The notes under the pieces are model-generated. The model did not search any database. It was given only the letters and a program-made list of their open reading frames with translations, and had not been told where the DNA came from. Source: Saxidomus purpurata (taxonomy: Eukaryota > Mollusca > Bivalvia > Venerida > Veneridae). From it: a DNA stretch of 64,000 nucleotides. Position numbers and translations under genes: made by a program. Shown in pieces: positions 50,401-60,662 of this stretch; position 1 is the first letter of the stretch; each line of letters opens with the position of its first letter. The stretch spans positions 30,763,962 to 30,827,961 of the forward strand of contig JAFMSR010000003.1 of assembly GCA_022818135.1 (NCBI GenBank). The letters run 5' to 3'.

Positions 50401-53400
50401 AAGTTTACGCATTTGCTTTTAAAATCGCTGCGTATCGAAAGTAAATAAACTGAAATCGTATTTATAGACTGTTCCAGCGAGCAATGACTTTCCACTAAAT
50501 AGCGAACATTGAATTGGCAGGGATAATCCTTTTCGTATGTTTTGCTTTTTAATCAAGTTGTAAACCAGTCTCGGCAGAGATTTAGTATTCCTGGCTTCAT
50601 TTTGTGAACAAGTTTGTCCCGATACGCAAATGATTTTCTAAAAAAAGCAATTGCTTTCTGGAAAAAAAGCAAATGCTCAAAATATAATGGGGTAAAAAAA
50701 TGTTGTTACTCATTTGAAAATTAAAAAAAGCAATTGGTTAAAAAGTAATGGGGTAAATACCCAATTACACCAAAACCTTATCTGTAGCTCTGTCTAAAGG
50801 CCTCATTTTAGGAAGGGATCAACCTTAAAAGGAGTTTTTATTTGTACTAAAATAAATGAAAGTCTGAATAATGGTTTCAAAAAAAGAAAAATGTTATGCA
50901 ACTTTTTATAGGTACATGACTGTATCATATTGGGAAAACAATGAAATCCCACAGCACTCTGTATATATTTTAAAGACGATCGCTACAGTTTCATCACTTT
51001 TTTCAAGCAATGAGAATATTATGAAATTCAGTTTGTTGTTACGGTAATACCTAATAAGTCAGAAAATAAAATAAAAAAGGTAGGTCACCAGCCTTATTTA
51101 TAAGTAATGGACACTTTTTTAAGTATACCTCCGAAAGTGGTGAAAATGACCCCTATCTCATGTTTATCAATAATAAAACTCTAAATCTGGCAACTCACCA
51201 TTGTTTTTCATATAAAATTTTAAGCAATTGATCCTGTTTTACCAAACTACATGAATTGAGATTTCAAATTGTATTCACACTGAAATAAACTCATAAAGAG
51301 AAACTAGTTTCTGTAAAAAAATACGTAAAATTTGTAGCCACTTATCAGTTTTTTTTCTTAATGTTCAAGCAATGGGAATTTCTTAATTTTTTGCAGAAGA
51401 ATTGTTCAAACATCACTTTATAGAAAACTAATTTCAAAATGATAGGTCACCAGCCTTTTTATTGAGAAAAATGAGCTGCTGTCTCGGGTGGGAGGGTGGT
51501 GTTGAAGGGGAGGCCATGTTTTTATTGCCACCGATGTAATACAGATAGCTAAATGAAACTTTAAATGGACACATTGTGCATAGTAAAACACTTACAAATA
51601 ATATGTAACAAAAATGTATCCTTCTGAAAGCATTTAACACAGTTTAAAAGTCAACCTTTGCTAAACACTGACTTTTTGGGTGCTTTTAAAGGGAGGTAAT
51701 AAATTTTCTTGATTTACTTATTTTTTTGCAAGAGTTATATAATCAAATATTTTCTAGTAATATAATTGCTCAAAATGATCCTTTTGTATGTTTTTTCATT
51801 AAAAATTAATTGTTTGTGACATTTAATTTAACAACATTAAAATTTACAAGTATTTGATATATAGCCAAGAATTAAACTGTCGCAATCGTCTTTAAAGGGA
51901 TATGCTATGTAGTTTACTTGAGTTTCTCTATACATTAGACGGATTTAGCAATAACTAGAATTGTGTCCAAAGGACACGGATGCCCCCACTGTGCAGATGT
52001 GCTCATAAACAAGAGCAAGCATATCTGTATGTAAGATTTTTATGTGGAACTTTTTCATTCCACTGTTTCATTTCTGTACATATACCTAAAAGATCTACAG
52101 GTAACCTTATGTACAGTTAAATTAAATTACAAATGTAAAATTTATATGTTCAATTATTTATATGGTATATAGTGAAAAAATCAACAAAGGGCCATAATTC
52201 TGTTAAATTTGGTCGCAACAAATTTATATGGTATATAGTGAAAAAAATCAACAAAGGGCCATAATTCTGTTAAATTTGGTCGCAACAAAAATTTCTTCCT
52301 TTACACCATCTACACATTAAAGCTGTTCATCCCTGGAAGTTTAAGCAAAATCTGCCATCCGGTTTAAGAGGAGTTGCGTTCACAATATTTCTATATGGTA
52401 TATAGTGAAAAACTTAACAAAGGGCCATAATTCTGTTAAATTTGGTCGCAACAAAAATTCCTTCCTTTACTACCATCTACACATTAAGGTTGTTCATCCC
52501 CTGGAAGTTTAAGCAAAATCTGCCAACCAGTTTAAGAGGAGTTGCGTTCACAAAATTTCTATATGGTATATAGTGAAAAAAACAACAAAAGGGCCATAAT
52601 TCGTTAAATTTGGCCGCAGCAAAAATTCCTTCCTTTACTGCCATCTACACATTAAGGTTGTTCATCCCCTGGAAGTTTAAGCAAAATCTGCCATCCGGTT
52701 TAAGAGGAGTTGCGTTCACAAAATTTCTACATAGTATATAGTGAAAAAATCAACAAAGGGCCATAATTCTGTTAAATTTGGTCGCAGCAAAAATCCTTCC
52801 TTTACTGCCATCTACACATTAAGGTTGTTCATCACTGGAAGTTTAAGCAAAATCTGCCATCCGGTTTAAGAGGAGTTGCTTTCACAAAATTTCTATATGG
52901 TATATAGTGAAAAAATCAACAAAGGGCCATAATTCTATTAAATTTGGTCGCCGCGAAAATTCCTTCCTTTACTACCATCTACACATTAAGGTTGTTCATC
53001 CCTGGAAGTTTAAGCAAAATCTGCCATCCGGTTTAAGAGGAGTTGCGTTCACAAGATTTCGGGACGTACGGACGGACGGACTGACGGACAGACGGACGGA
53101 CGGACAAGTGCAACGCTATATGCACCCCACTTTGTGGGGGCATAAAAAGTTTAACACTTCCTTTTCAACATTTTGGTAGGGAGTCATTAGGTTAGTATTA
53201 ATTTTTTGTGACTGACACATTTAATTCTAACTAGAACTTTTGGAAAAAAAAGAATTTTGAAGTATCTACCGAACATTCAAATACACATGTAGACTATACA
53301 AGGAAAAAAGTTCAAGGGCCAATAACTCTAGTAACTGTGTTACAAAGGCAATCAAATTAAAACTTGCAGACCCACAATTCTCTGTAGCAGTAAATATTAG

Positions 53401-56400
53401 TACCAAGATTTTTTTTCATTTCTTTATATTATGGACAACACCAAAAGTGCTTCTCCCTTTATTGGCTCAGGATAACAAGACTGTGCAGTCAAATGTAGAT
53501 GCTATAGCGTAAGCAACCTATTGTGAAGAAAGAATGACACCTCTTTATAGCTCAACTTACTCCTGTCAATTGAAGCTGTGATAATTTTATAATTTTCAAC
53601 CATGTCTATATATCTACTTAAATTACACAAAATTTTATCACTCTTACCTGACATATTTCTTTTCTCATAAGTCTTTGGTCAAGAGCAAGCAAGAATAATA
53701 ACTCTTGTTTGATTAAAAAGCTAATCAATCATGTCTGACAGAGATATAACTACTGTTTACTGTTTAGAGAAAACAGTCATACTTACTCCAAGATATTCTT
53801 CACCACAAAACAACTGAGGAGGTAATGGATTTGTTGCATTTTCAGGTTTTCGAGCATTTGTTTGCATGAAGACTTTCTCCTCCTTATTTTCTGGAGTAGT
53901 AATGTCAATCCTTTCATACTGAATCTTGTTTGTTGATAGAATATTTTCTATATGTGTCTGTTTTTTCTTCAACTATAAAAAAGCAAGATATTTACTATTA
54001 GTTTTATCAAGATATTTACATTTTGTATCATAGCTAGTTCTTACAGACCAACTCTGAAAAAAGTTTTCAGTTTTATACATACAGGAAAACTTCGATAACT
54101 TGAGTCCAAAGGGGCCAAGTAAAATGCCCGAGTAATCAAAGGTCTTGAGTTATCTGAATTCAGGACATTTACAAAGTTCTACTATAATGGGTCATATTAA
54201 TAAAGTGCATCGATTTCTACAACTATTAACGCCCGTATGTTGCCGTTAATCTTAAATATGCACCAGTTATTAATGATGTACCAAATTTTTTAATGTACTA
54301 TGATGAACTTATTGAATAGAAAAAAGTCGATGTTCATTTATATAATATAACACTTGTGACACTTTAGAAGAAAACGTGAACCTGTTTCCTGATATATAAC
54401 TTATTCAAGTTGAAAAAACTAGACCTATCACTAAATGTGATTAATACCCCCGAAAGACGGCTTTATCAACTGAAGAAGTTAGTAGTAACAAAAACACCTT
54501 GCAAAAAACTATATTAGAGTTATGGTTCTTGGCAGTAACATGTCAAGATAGAGTCATGGTTCTTGTACACCAACTTCCTCTCATTGTGCTTGACCATTGT
54601 ATGAAGATGTATTTAATTCAAACTAGTAGATTTCAAGTTATGCACTGGACAAGAAAAGGTAACAAAGGGCAATAACTCTGTAATTACTCAAGATGGACTT
54701 ATGGTTCTTGTACACTGCACTTCCTCTCTCATTGTGCTTGACCACTGTATGAAGTTGTATTGGATTCCAACCGGTAGTTTAAAGTAAAGCTTCGGTTCTA
54801 GTACACTGCACTTCCTCTCATTGTGCTTGACTATTGTAAGAAGTTGTATTAAATACCAACAAGTAGTTTTCAAGTAATGCTCCGGACAAGGAAAAGTAAC
54901 AAAGGGCAATTACTGTGTGATTACTCAAGGTACAGTTATGTTTCTTGTTAATTGCACTTCCTATCATCATGCTTGACCATTGTATGAAGATGTATTTAAT
55001 TCCAACTAGTAGATTTCAAGTTATACTCTGGACAAGGAAAAGTAACAGTTATGCTCTGGACAAGGAAAAGTAACAAAGGGCAATAACTCTGAAATTACTC
55101 GAGATGAAGTTATGGTTCTTGTACACTGCACTTTGTCTCATTGTGCTGGACCATTGTATGAAGTTGTATTGCATTCCAACCAGCAGTTTTCAAGTAAGAC
55201 TCCAGACAACGAAAAGTAACGAAGGGCAATAACTCTGTAATTACTCAAGATGGACTTATGGTTCTTGTACAATGCACTTCCTCTCTCATTGTGCTTGACC
55301 ACTGTATGAAGTTGTATTGAATTCCAACCGGTAGTTTAAAGTAAAGCTTCGGTTCTAGTACACCGCACTTCCTCTCATTGTGCTTGACTATTGTAAGAAG
55401 TTGTATTAAATACCAACAGGTAGTTTTCAAGTAATGCTCCGGACAAGGAAAAGTAACAAAGGGCAATTACTGTGTAATTACTCAATGTACAGAAGTGTCT
55501 TGTTAATTGCTCTTCCTATCATCATGCTTGACCATTGTATGAAGATGTATTTAATTCCAACTAGTAGATTTCAAGTTATACCCTGGACAAAGAGAAGTAA
55601 CAAAGGGCAATAACTCTGAAATTACTCAAGATGAAGTTATGGTTCTTGTACACTGTACTTTGTCTCATTGTGCTGGGCCATTGTATGAAGCTGTATTGTA
55701 TTCCCACCAGTAGTTTTCAAGTAAGACTCAAGACAACGAAAAGTAACAAAGGGCAGTAACTCTGTAATAACTAAAGATAGACTTATGGTTTGATTACACT
55801 GCACTTCCTCTCATTGTGCTTGACCATTGCATGAAGCTGTATTGATTTCCAACCAGTAGTTTTCAAGTTATGCTCCAGACAAGGTAAAGAAACAAAGGGC
55901 AATAACTCTGTAATTACTCAAGGTAGAGTTTGGCTCTTGTACACTGCACCCTCTCTCATCATGCTTGACCATTGTATGAAGTTTATTTAATTCCAATCTG
56001 TAGTTTTCAAGATATGCTCAGGACTAGGAAAAGAAACAAAAGGCAATAACTCTGTAATTACTAAAGGTAGAGTTATCATTCTTGTACACTGCACTTCCTT
56101 TCAATGTGCCTGACCATTGTATGAAGTTGTATTGTATTCCAACCAGTAGATTTCAAGTTATGCTCTGGACAAGGAACAATAGAAAAGAGCAATAACTCTG
56201 TTATTTGTCAAGATGGAGTTATGGTTCTTGTACACTGCACTTTCTCTAAATGCGCTTGATCATTGAATGAAGTTGTATTGAATTCCAACTGGTAGTTATG
56301 CTTCGGACAAGGTAAATGCAACGGACCAATGGCCGGACCAACCACCTGGTGACTTCTATATATTCACCTTTACTTCGTTTTGGGGTACAAAAAATTAAAG

Positions 56401-59129
56401 TATTTTTAAATTCTTCATTAAATTGTTTTACAAGAGCTATTTGCTAAATATATAAGCTCTAGGCCTTGTGGCATAACCAGGAGCCTTCTTTAACCAAACT
56501 ATCTTAGGCCATCATTAAAAAAATGTTGGTTTGCGGTGCTCCGACCGACTCACCGAAATTAGCCCCGACCCGATCTTTTTTATCGCTACCGCTGCCGATT
56601 TTTTTTTATTTGGTCCCATTTCGTTTCTTTGGGCCAATTTCGCGTTTGGTCCTTTTCGCTTCTTATAATTTCAGTGAATAATCTAGCCGTGCGTCCTGCG
56701 TCATAGACGCACAAAAAATGAAAAGGATGCAAAGTTTGAAATATGTGCGTCCTTTAGGACGCAAGCACGTGAAAAGCGAGACTTGGGTATATGCTCGCGG
56801 CAGTTTGTATAAAAGAATATCGTCCACCAAACTTGCGTTTCCTGCGAGTATTTAGAAGCATTTTAGCATGAAATCGTTAAAAAGTCGCGGCACTTCGCGG
56901 GTGTAAAATCGCGGTACTTTAAGTGGTGTTTCAGACAGCTAACAGGACATTAAATTAGAATTATTTTACGTGAAAATTTGTATACATGTATTTTTTTACT
57001 TTTGTACATTTATCAAATTTGAAAGTATTTGCCGACCAGCTAACATTTGTATAGCTTGATATAGTGCATAACCAAATAAAACTTACTTATATTATACATT
57101 GTCTATTCCAAACTAGTTTTTATAATCCAAAATAATCAGACCTGTCAAAATATTCGGTCTTTTTAACACCACGTGCTTCGCTTGGATCAAACGAAACTCA
57201 GCGTCGGCGTACGTGCTTTGATCTCGTAACACCTGCGGCTTTATGAGTAAAAGAAGTCGCTGTAGAAATTATTTCATTCGACAAAGGTAATTCTTTAAAG
57301 TAAATAAATTGTAGAAGAAAATTGTTACTTAGAAAAAATCGGCTTGAAGCGCCGCGATTTTGTTATAAACATAACGTTTATTTTAAATAAAGAATTGTTG
57401 GAACTTATAAATGTTAATTTAGTTAATTGAAAATACTTTTTTCAAACAGTGGTGTCACATAGCTCGAAATTTCAAAGTTGACGTAGTTAGTTTGTCACCC
57501 TTTATGAATGCTTGTATTTTTCACACCTACCGCGACATTCACAAGTGACAAATGATAATTGGAGAATAAACATCGACTAATTACAGCAGATTTTTTAACG
57601 GAAATAAATATTTTAAATCTACGTAAAAGGTAATTAATATTTTCAGTAATTCAATACTTTAAGAAACAATTATATTTGAAGAAAAAAACAACACATTACA
57701 GCGGCGATTCGCAAAGAAAGTAATTCGGCGAGGATGTCCGATTCTATTTTCTGACTTTTTGGAAAGGGACTCATTGTTTCATAGCTGGGACTTATTGTTT
57801 TGAAAAATGTGCGTCCCAGGGACTCGTATAACTCAAAACCTAGATTATTCACTGATATAATACATGTGGGAATTCTCGGCTTTGTTCGTTACGCATACAA
57901 AATCAAAATGGCAGCCTCCATTACGGAAGATATCACATTTTCTGTTAGTGTAAATATTATAAGCACTGGTGAAGAAAAGGTGACTTCACTCGTTAAAAAT
58001 GCCATACGGAAATTCAGAAAAACAGACACATGGTTTGATGTATTTGACATTACGACAGAGGGGATAGATATTGATGAAAATGTTGTTGAAAACTTCAAAA
58101 AAATGCCAAAGTTGATGCTCTACAGACCCACCGTGTTGTACTGCCAATCTGCAAACCCTGCAAGGACTCTGGGAGACCCATTATTAAAAGACTTTCTAGA
58201 AAGAATTAAAGTGTACACATGTATCTGAAAATTAATAAAATGGTTCTGTCGTTGAATTCTCAGTGCTGTTATCTAAAATATGCATGCCCCTTACATCAGA
58301 CTGAGGGTCATATAGATTTGCCTTTGTCGTCTGTAAAAAAAAAAATAATTAAAAAAAAAAAATTCCCTACCTACCTACCCACCCCAAAAATTGTGGGTCG
58401 GAGCACCGCAAACCAACATTTTTTTAATGATGGCCTTATTCACAAGATCTTTAAGACCATCACAAGCATTCCAGCCAATCCAAACATAATTTGATTACTT
58501 CAAATATTCCTTTTAAGTTTTATCCTAAAACCATTGTTCACTAGAATGCCTTAACCCAAGATACTCTCGCCATCTCTGGCCTAGAGTTCTGAGTTTTTCA
58601 GTCAACCCTCCGTATATCTGCCTTTAAAGTAAAACCTGCTAATTGCTTTTAACCTTGTTTTTACCAACCTAGCCTAATTATACTATAATTTACCAACCGT
58701 ACTTCATTCTTTATTCTTACATTTCAGATCTTATTAACATTCTTCCTTGCTGGCATACATCAAGTCTAGGTTCCCAGTTCAGTTGGTGTTTTCGATAATT
58801 TTATAACTTCTAACATCTGTGCAAGAACAAGCCAGAACCTTCATATCTGGACATGTAACAGAATGTAAACCATGGTATCAGACATTTAAAGCTTTGTCAG
58901 TTTTAATCTATTTCATTGTCATTATTCTGTGACCTTTAACTGTATGCTTTTGTATGCCACTACTGTCAGGAGCCTCTTTTACCATATAAGGAAGTAAACG
59001 AAATACATCATCAACATTCAGCTGTACAGACCTCGCGAAATTTGATGTTACCCTGAAATGGGAATGTTCACTTACGTTTGTGTTGCCTGCCATTGGCGAA
59101 AAGTAAAACTTTATCATTTTGTCACTCAT
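43040..59129 (-). CDS. SH3BGR-like: SH3BGR-like protein with giant Glu/Lys-rich DPW-repeat tail (five coding exons)
   Basis: Joined exons 59076-59129, 53787-53972, 50000-50104, 48461-48487 and 43040-44431 (all phase 0) give about 587 residues. Residues 1-115 form the thioredoxin-like fold of the SH3BGR/SH3BGRL family: strand MIKFYFSPMAG, the KKKQ helix start, strand IQYERIDIT, the proline-rich NPLPPQLFCGEEYLGDYDMF core, and no CXXC pair. Vertebrate family members are mostly about 90-240 residues, so the remaining 470-residue acidic tail is exceptional. The tail has four units of DIKKPLxF - basic - YDD - EDEDPWGAFETTEE, with DPW at 219, 295, 365 and 460, and ends in an acidic run followed by FWATLVDM. 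A cytosolic adaptor role is inferred; no enzyme activity is expected. Confidence 0.88.
44850..44925 (+). mobile_element. tRNA-like SINE fragment
   Basis: ACGGGTTAGGTCATTAAACC followed by AGGGTCAAGGGTTCGAGCCC resembles a tRNA with a good B box (GGGTTCGAGCCCC). The 5' part is degenerate, so it is more likely SINE-derived than a functional tRNA. Confidence 0.4.
44930..45815 (-). mobile_element. tandem-core element, family F
   Basis: Bounded by AACAAGAGCTTCACAAGTGA with ATGCCCCCGAAAG and by GGACGGACAGTG with CACCCTTCAGGGGCAT. About four units carry CAATGCATGACAAAGTTACA, GGATTCCATTACCTTCAAAC and GTGGGTCTTGCACACGACA. Confidence 0.75.
46140..46430 (-). mobile_element. tandem-core element, family C fragment
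   Basis: Two decayed units with CGGACAAGGAAAAGTAACAA, GGGCAATAACTCTGTAATTA and ACTTCCTCTCAATGCTGACC. Confidence 0.65.
48243..48417. mobile_element. 175-bp TIR element (MITE-like)
   Basis: Left end TAACCCCTTACCCTGCTA is mirrored at the right by TAGCAGGGTAAGGGTTA, one base shorter. No ORF. It ends about 45 bp from the 27-nt exon. Confidence 0.75.
48461..48487 (-). CDS. SH3BGR-like: SH3BGR-like exon 4 (27-nt microexon)
   Basis: Acceptor CCCCTGTCTAG and donor AAG|GTATTG bracket nine codons EEEEDEVKK, phase 0 on both sides. It can therefore be included or skipped without a frame change. Confidence 0.65.
48640..49340 (-). mobile_element. decayed family D element(s)
   Basis: GGGGGCTATGATGGCCCTAC with TTGCTCACCTGAGTG at the left, then CAGGTGACCTAGTTTTTGAC, TTCTATTGCTTGCACAACC and a second set of TTGACCTAGAGATCTC-type fragments. 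Highly diverged. Confidence 0.55.
49345..49999 (-). other. intron 3, no feature recognised
   Basis: Only AT-rich intronic DNA is visible before the exon 3 donor. Confidence 0.4.
50000..50104 (-). CDS. SH3BGR-like: SH3BGR-like exon 3
   Basis: Acceptor AAATACATTTACAG-type ATTTACAG, donor ACAGGG|GTTTGT; 35 codons. Reads DYDMFLEAVEDGQIDEFFKL, matching the last helix of SH3BGRL proteins. Confidence 0.9.
50299..50792. mobile_element. 494-bp hAT-like non-autonomous element
   Basis: Ends CAGAGCTACAGATAAG and CTTATCTGTAGCTCTG are perfect inverted repeats. The flanks carry the direct repeat TCTAAAG on both sides (50292-50298 and 50793-50799). The CAG...CTG termini suit hAT; a 7-bp duplication is one short of the usual 8. 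No transposase. Confidence 0.85.
50800..51955 (-). other. intron 2, no feature recognised
   Basis: AT-rich. Short phrases recur (TAGGTCACCAGCCTT at about 51082 and 51444), suggesting an old internal duplication. Confidence 0.4.
51960..53150 (+). mobile_element. tandem-core element, family B, about five units of 164-169 bp
   Basis: Bounded by GTCCAAAGGACACGGATGCC with CCCACTGTG and by CACCCCACTTTGTGGGGGCA. Units start TTCTATATGGTATATAGTGA at about 52391, 52560, 52729 and 52893 and contain AAGGGCCATAATTCTGTTAA and CATCCGGTTTAAGAGGAGTT. A GGACGGACGGAC microsatellite precedes the right end. Confidence 0.88.
53787..53972 (-). CDS. SH3BGR-like: SH3BGR-like exon 2 (fold core)
   Basis: Acceptor CTTTTTTATAG, donor CTTGGA|GTAAGT; 62 codons. 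Contains KKKQTHIENILSTNKI, strand YERIDIT, and the family hallmark PLPPQLF followed by EEYLG. Confidence 0.92.
54410..56395 (-). mobile_element. tandem-core element, family C (largest array)
   Basis: Starts ACTAGACCTATCACTAAATG and ends with CAACGGACCAATGGCCGGAC then TTTACTTCGTTTTGGGG. More than ten units of about 140-150 bp carry CTTGACCATTGTATGAAGTT, CAAGGAAAAGTAACAAAGGG and CAATAACTCTGTAATTACTC. Part of the array is duplicated as a 557-bp higher-order unit (about 54685 and 55242). Confidence 0.85.
56672..57854. mobile_element. nested 1.18-kb TIR element
   Basis: Ends CAGTGAATAATCTAG (56672-56686) and CTAGATTATTCACTG (57840-57854) are perfect 15-bp inverted repeats. It contains the palindromic phrase GTGCGTCCTTTAGGACGCA and many CpGs. 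A diverged copy is at 3395-4560. The absence of the outer TIRs there shows that the inner element moves on its own. Confidence 0.75.
57908..58228 (+). CDS. 106-residue single-exon ORF of unknown function inside a TIR element
   Basis: ATG in a good context (CAAAATGGCAGCC) opens a 106-codon frame ending in TGA at 58226-58228. It looks truly protein-like: a strand VSVNII, helix EEKVTSLVKNAIRKF, strand WFDVFDITTE, helix ENVVENFKKM, strand PTVLYC, helix LLKDFLERIKV. This order resembles a thioredoxin/glutaredoxin-like fold without a CXXC motif, loosely like the SH3BGR family, but the similarity is topological only and is my inference. It lies antisense within intron 1 of the SH3BGR-like gene and inside the 56507-58435 element. 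It could be cargo captured by the element, a retrocopy, or an element protein. Confidence 0.55.
   Translation: MAASITEDITFSVSVNIISTGEEKVTSLVKNAIRKFRKTDTWFDVFDITTEGIDIDENVVENFKKMPKLMLYRPTVLYCQSANPARTLGDPLLKDFLERIKVYTCI
58440..59075 (-). other. first part of intron 1 of the SH3BGR-like gene
   Basis: No feature recognised apart from the exon 1 donor at 59071-59075. Confidence 0.4.
59076..59129 (-). CDS. SH3BGR-like: SH3BGR-like exon 1
   Basis: ATG at 59129-59127, 18 codons (MSDKMIKFYFSPMAGNTN), then a strong donor AAC|GTAAGT. It supplies the first strand of the fold and joins exon 2 at the KKKQ helix, the same exon boundary position as in the vertebrate family. Confidence 0.8.
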
Positions 59130-59217
59130 TTTGATTGGTAATTTACTGGCACTTGATGGTTGCAGCTGAGAGGAACCTGACAGATGCAGTACACACTAGA
59201 ATCAGTGACGAATTTTT

Positions 59218-59249
59218 ACTTCCGGGTGTGTAAAATGTGTGTGACGTCA
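59218..59249. promoter_or_regulatory. putative promoter elements: ETS site and palindromic CRE
   Basis: ACTTCCGGG (59218-59226) matches the ETS consensus and TGACGTCA (59242-59249) is a perfect CREB/ATF site. They lie about 90-120 bp upstream of the SH3BGR-like start codon. A donor-like GGAG|GTAAAC follows on the plus strand at 59284/59285, so the region may also start a plus-strand transcript with an untranslated first exon. Confidence 0.5.
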
Positions 59250-59284
59250 CGAGTTCCTGTGTAGACTTGCTTGTTGCTGTGGAG

Positions 59285-60660
59285 GTAAACAAATACCGGT
59301 GTACACACGTCTTTACACTTTGCTATATTGAATTCCAAGATTCTGTCTTCGACAAATATAGAAGGTATATAAGGAATATAGGAATAGTTTGATTTCTATT
59401 TGAATGAATTAATCCGTTGTGCCAAATTTATTGATATCGATACATGTTCATGGTTTCTTGATCGAAAACTGAGTGGGTGGAGTAGGTACTCAGTAGGATA
59501 ACTTTAACAGGTTTGTAGTTTGTCAAAGAAATTGATTAGAGCACTATTGTACAGTCAACCTTTGCGGTTTGTTTGTTTGGTCAGAGTAAAGAAATGCAGT
59601 TTTTTAATCTTGTTCAGGAGTGATAATATATGACTAGCCTAATTCTCAGCTTCGCCGTGTCGTGTCTAGTCAAACTATTTCGATTCAGATGCATGAATCA
59701 CCTTTCCCATATGTAAATTATTTATCACTACCCGGATCTGGGAAGCCGAGAATTCATTCGGCCCATTTTATAGATCTGACTTTTTTTTTACTGTCAAACC
59801 GTAGTTAGAAGGGAAACAACTAAAAAATATCAGCGTGTTAAATCGGCTTTCCTTTTAAGTCCAAATAGACTAGTAATTGACATTCGTCATTTTTGAAGAT
59901 ACAGATTGGCAGTCGCTAGAATTATTGTACCGTAACATTAGCCTCAGAGTCTAGAGTTACGGAAGTTCAGTATCTCTAGAAAATCCTTTGAGGATTGGCT
60001 ACGGTTACGAAAGTTTACTAGTATATAGTAATAGTATACTTAAATATTTTACCAGTAATCATTAATAAACCGTAAATGCAGCGAATCCATAGCCATCATG
60101 TTGATAATACTGAAAGTTAAAACATTGCTAATTATAATATATAACAGAAATATCGTTGTCATCTTCATATTCACTTGCGCGTTCGATTGTAGTTGGACAA
60201 TTACAATAGTTTTTGCTATGTATGATAGATCTTAAAATATTTTGTTGATATATTTATGTCGTTTTTGTTGTTAATTGTTTGACTACATCCAAGCCACACT
60301 ATGAGGAATCGCTGAAACCATGGCCCAAAATTTGAGTTTTTATCATAATTTGATTGAAACTGCAGCTGTTAAAATTTTAATATCCTTCTTTTCTCTATCT
60401 TACTATTGTTTTATTAACTTTGTATGTTAACAGAACATGTGACTACGTGTATGTATACAAAAGTCATATTATGATGAGACATTTGTGCATAGAATGATCC
60501 ATTTCTGTCAACCAATTTATGTTAGCAGCATGAATATGACTATGATATTTATGATATTAGCAATATGTAATTATGAAATATAACCAAATGGCGCCTGAGA
60601 AACTGCTGTATTGATGACAGATCAGTTTATTCATGATTACTGGTAAAATATTTAAGTTAA
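59285..60660 (+). other. intergenic or first intron of the right-edge gene
   Basis: AT-rich; nothing recognised. Confidence 0.35.
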
Positions 60661-60662
60661 CA

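Larger units (their letters stand above)
56507..58435. mobile_element. 1.93-kb PIF/Harbinger-like TIR element carrying an ORF
   Basis: Perfect 40-bp terminal inverted repeats: 56507-56546 starts GGCCATCATTAAAAAAATGT and 58396-58435 is its exact reverse complement. TTA occurs directly outside both ends (56504-56506 and 58436-58438), the target duplication typical of PIF/Harbinger. Inside are a second TIR element (56672-57854) and a 106-codon plus-strand ORF (57908-58228). No transposase is visible, so it is non-autonomous. It lies in intron 1 of the SH3BGR-like gene. Confidence 0.88.

Noticed and set aside
51960..53150. CRISPR-like array of regularly spaced repeats
   Set aside because: The whole 164-169 bp unit is repeated with no short repeat/unique spacer pattern, and the genome is eukaryotic.
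54688..55466. Two nearly identical 73-codon minus-strand frames
   Set aside because: They are equivalent segments of the 557-bp higher-order repeat in the family C array, not a gene pair.
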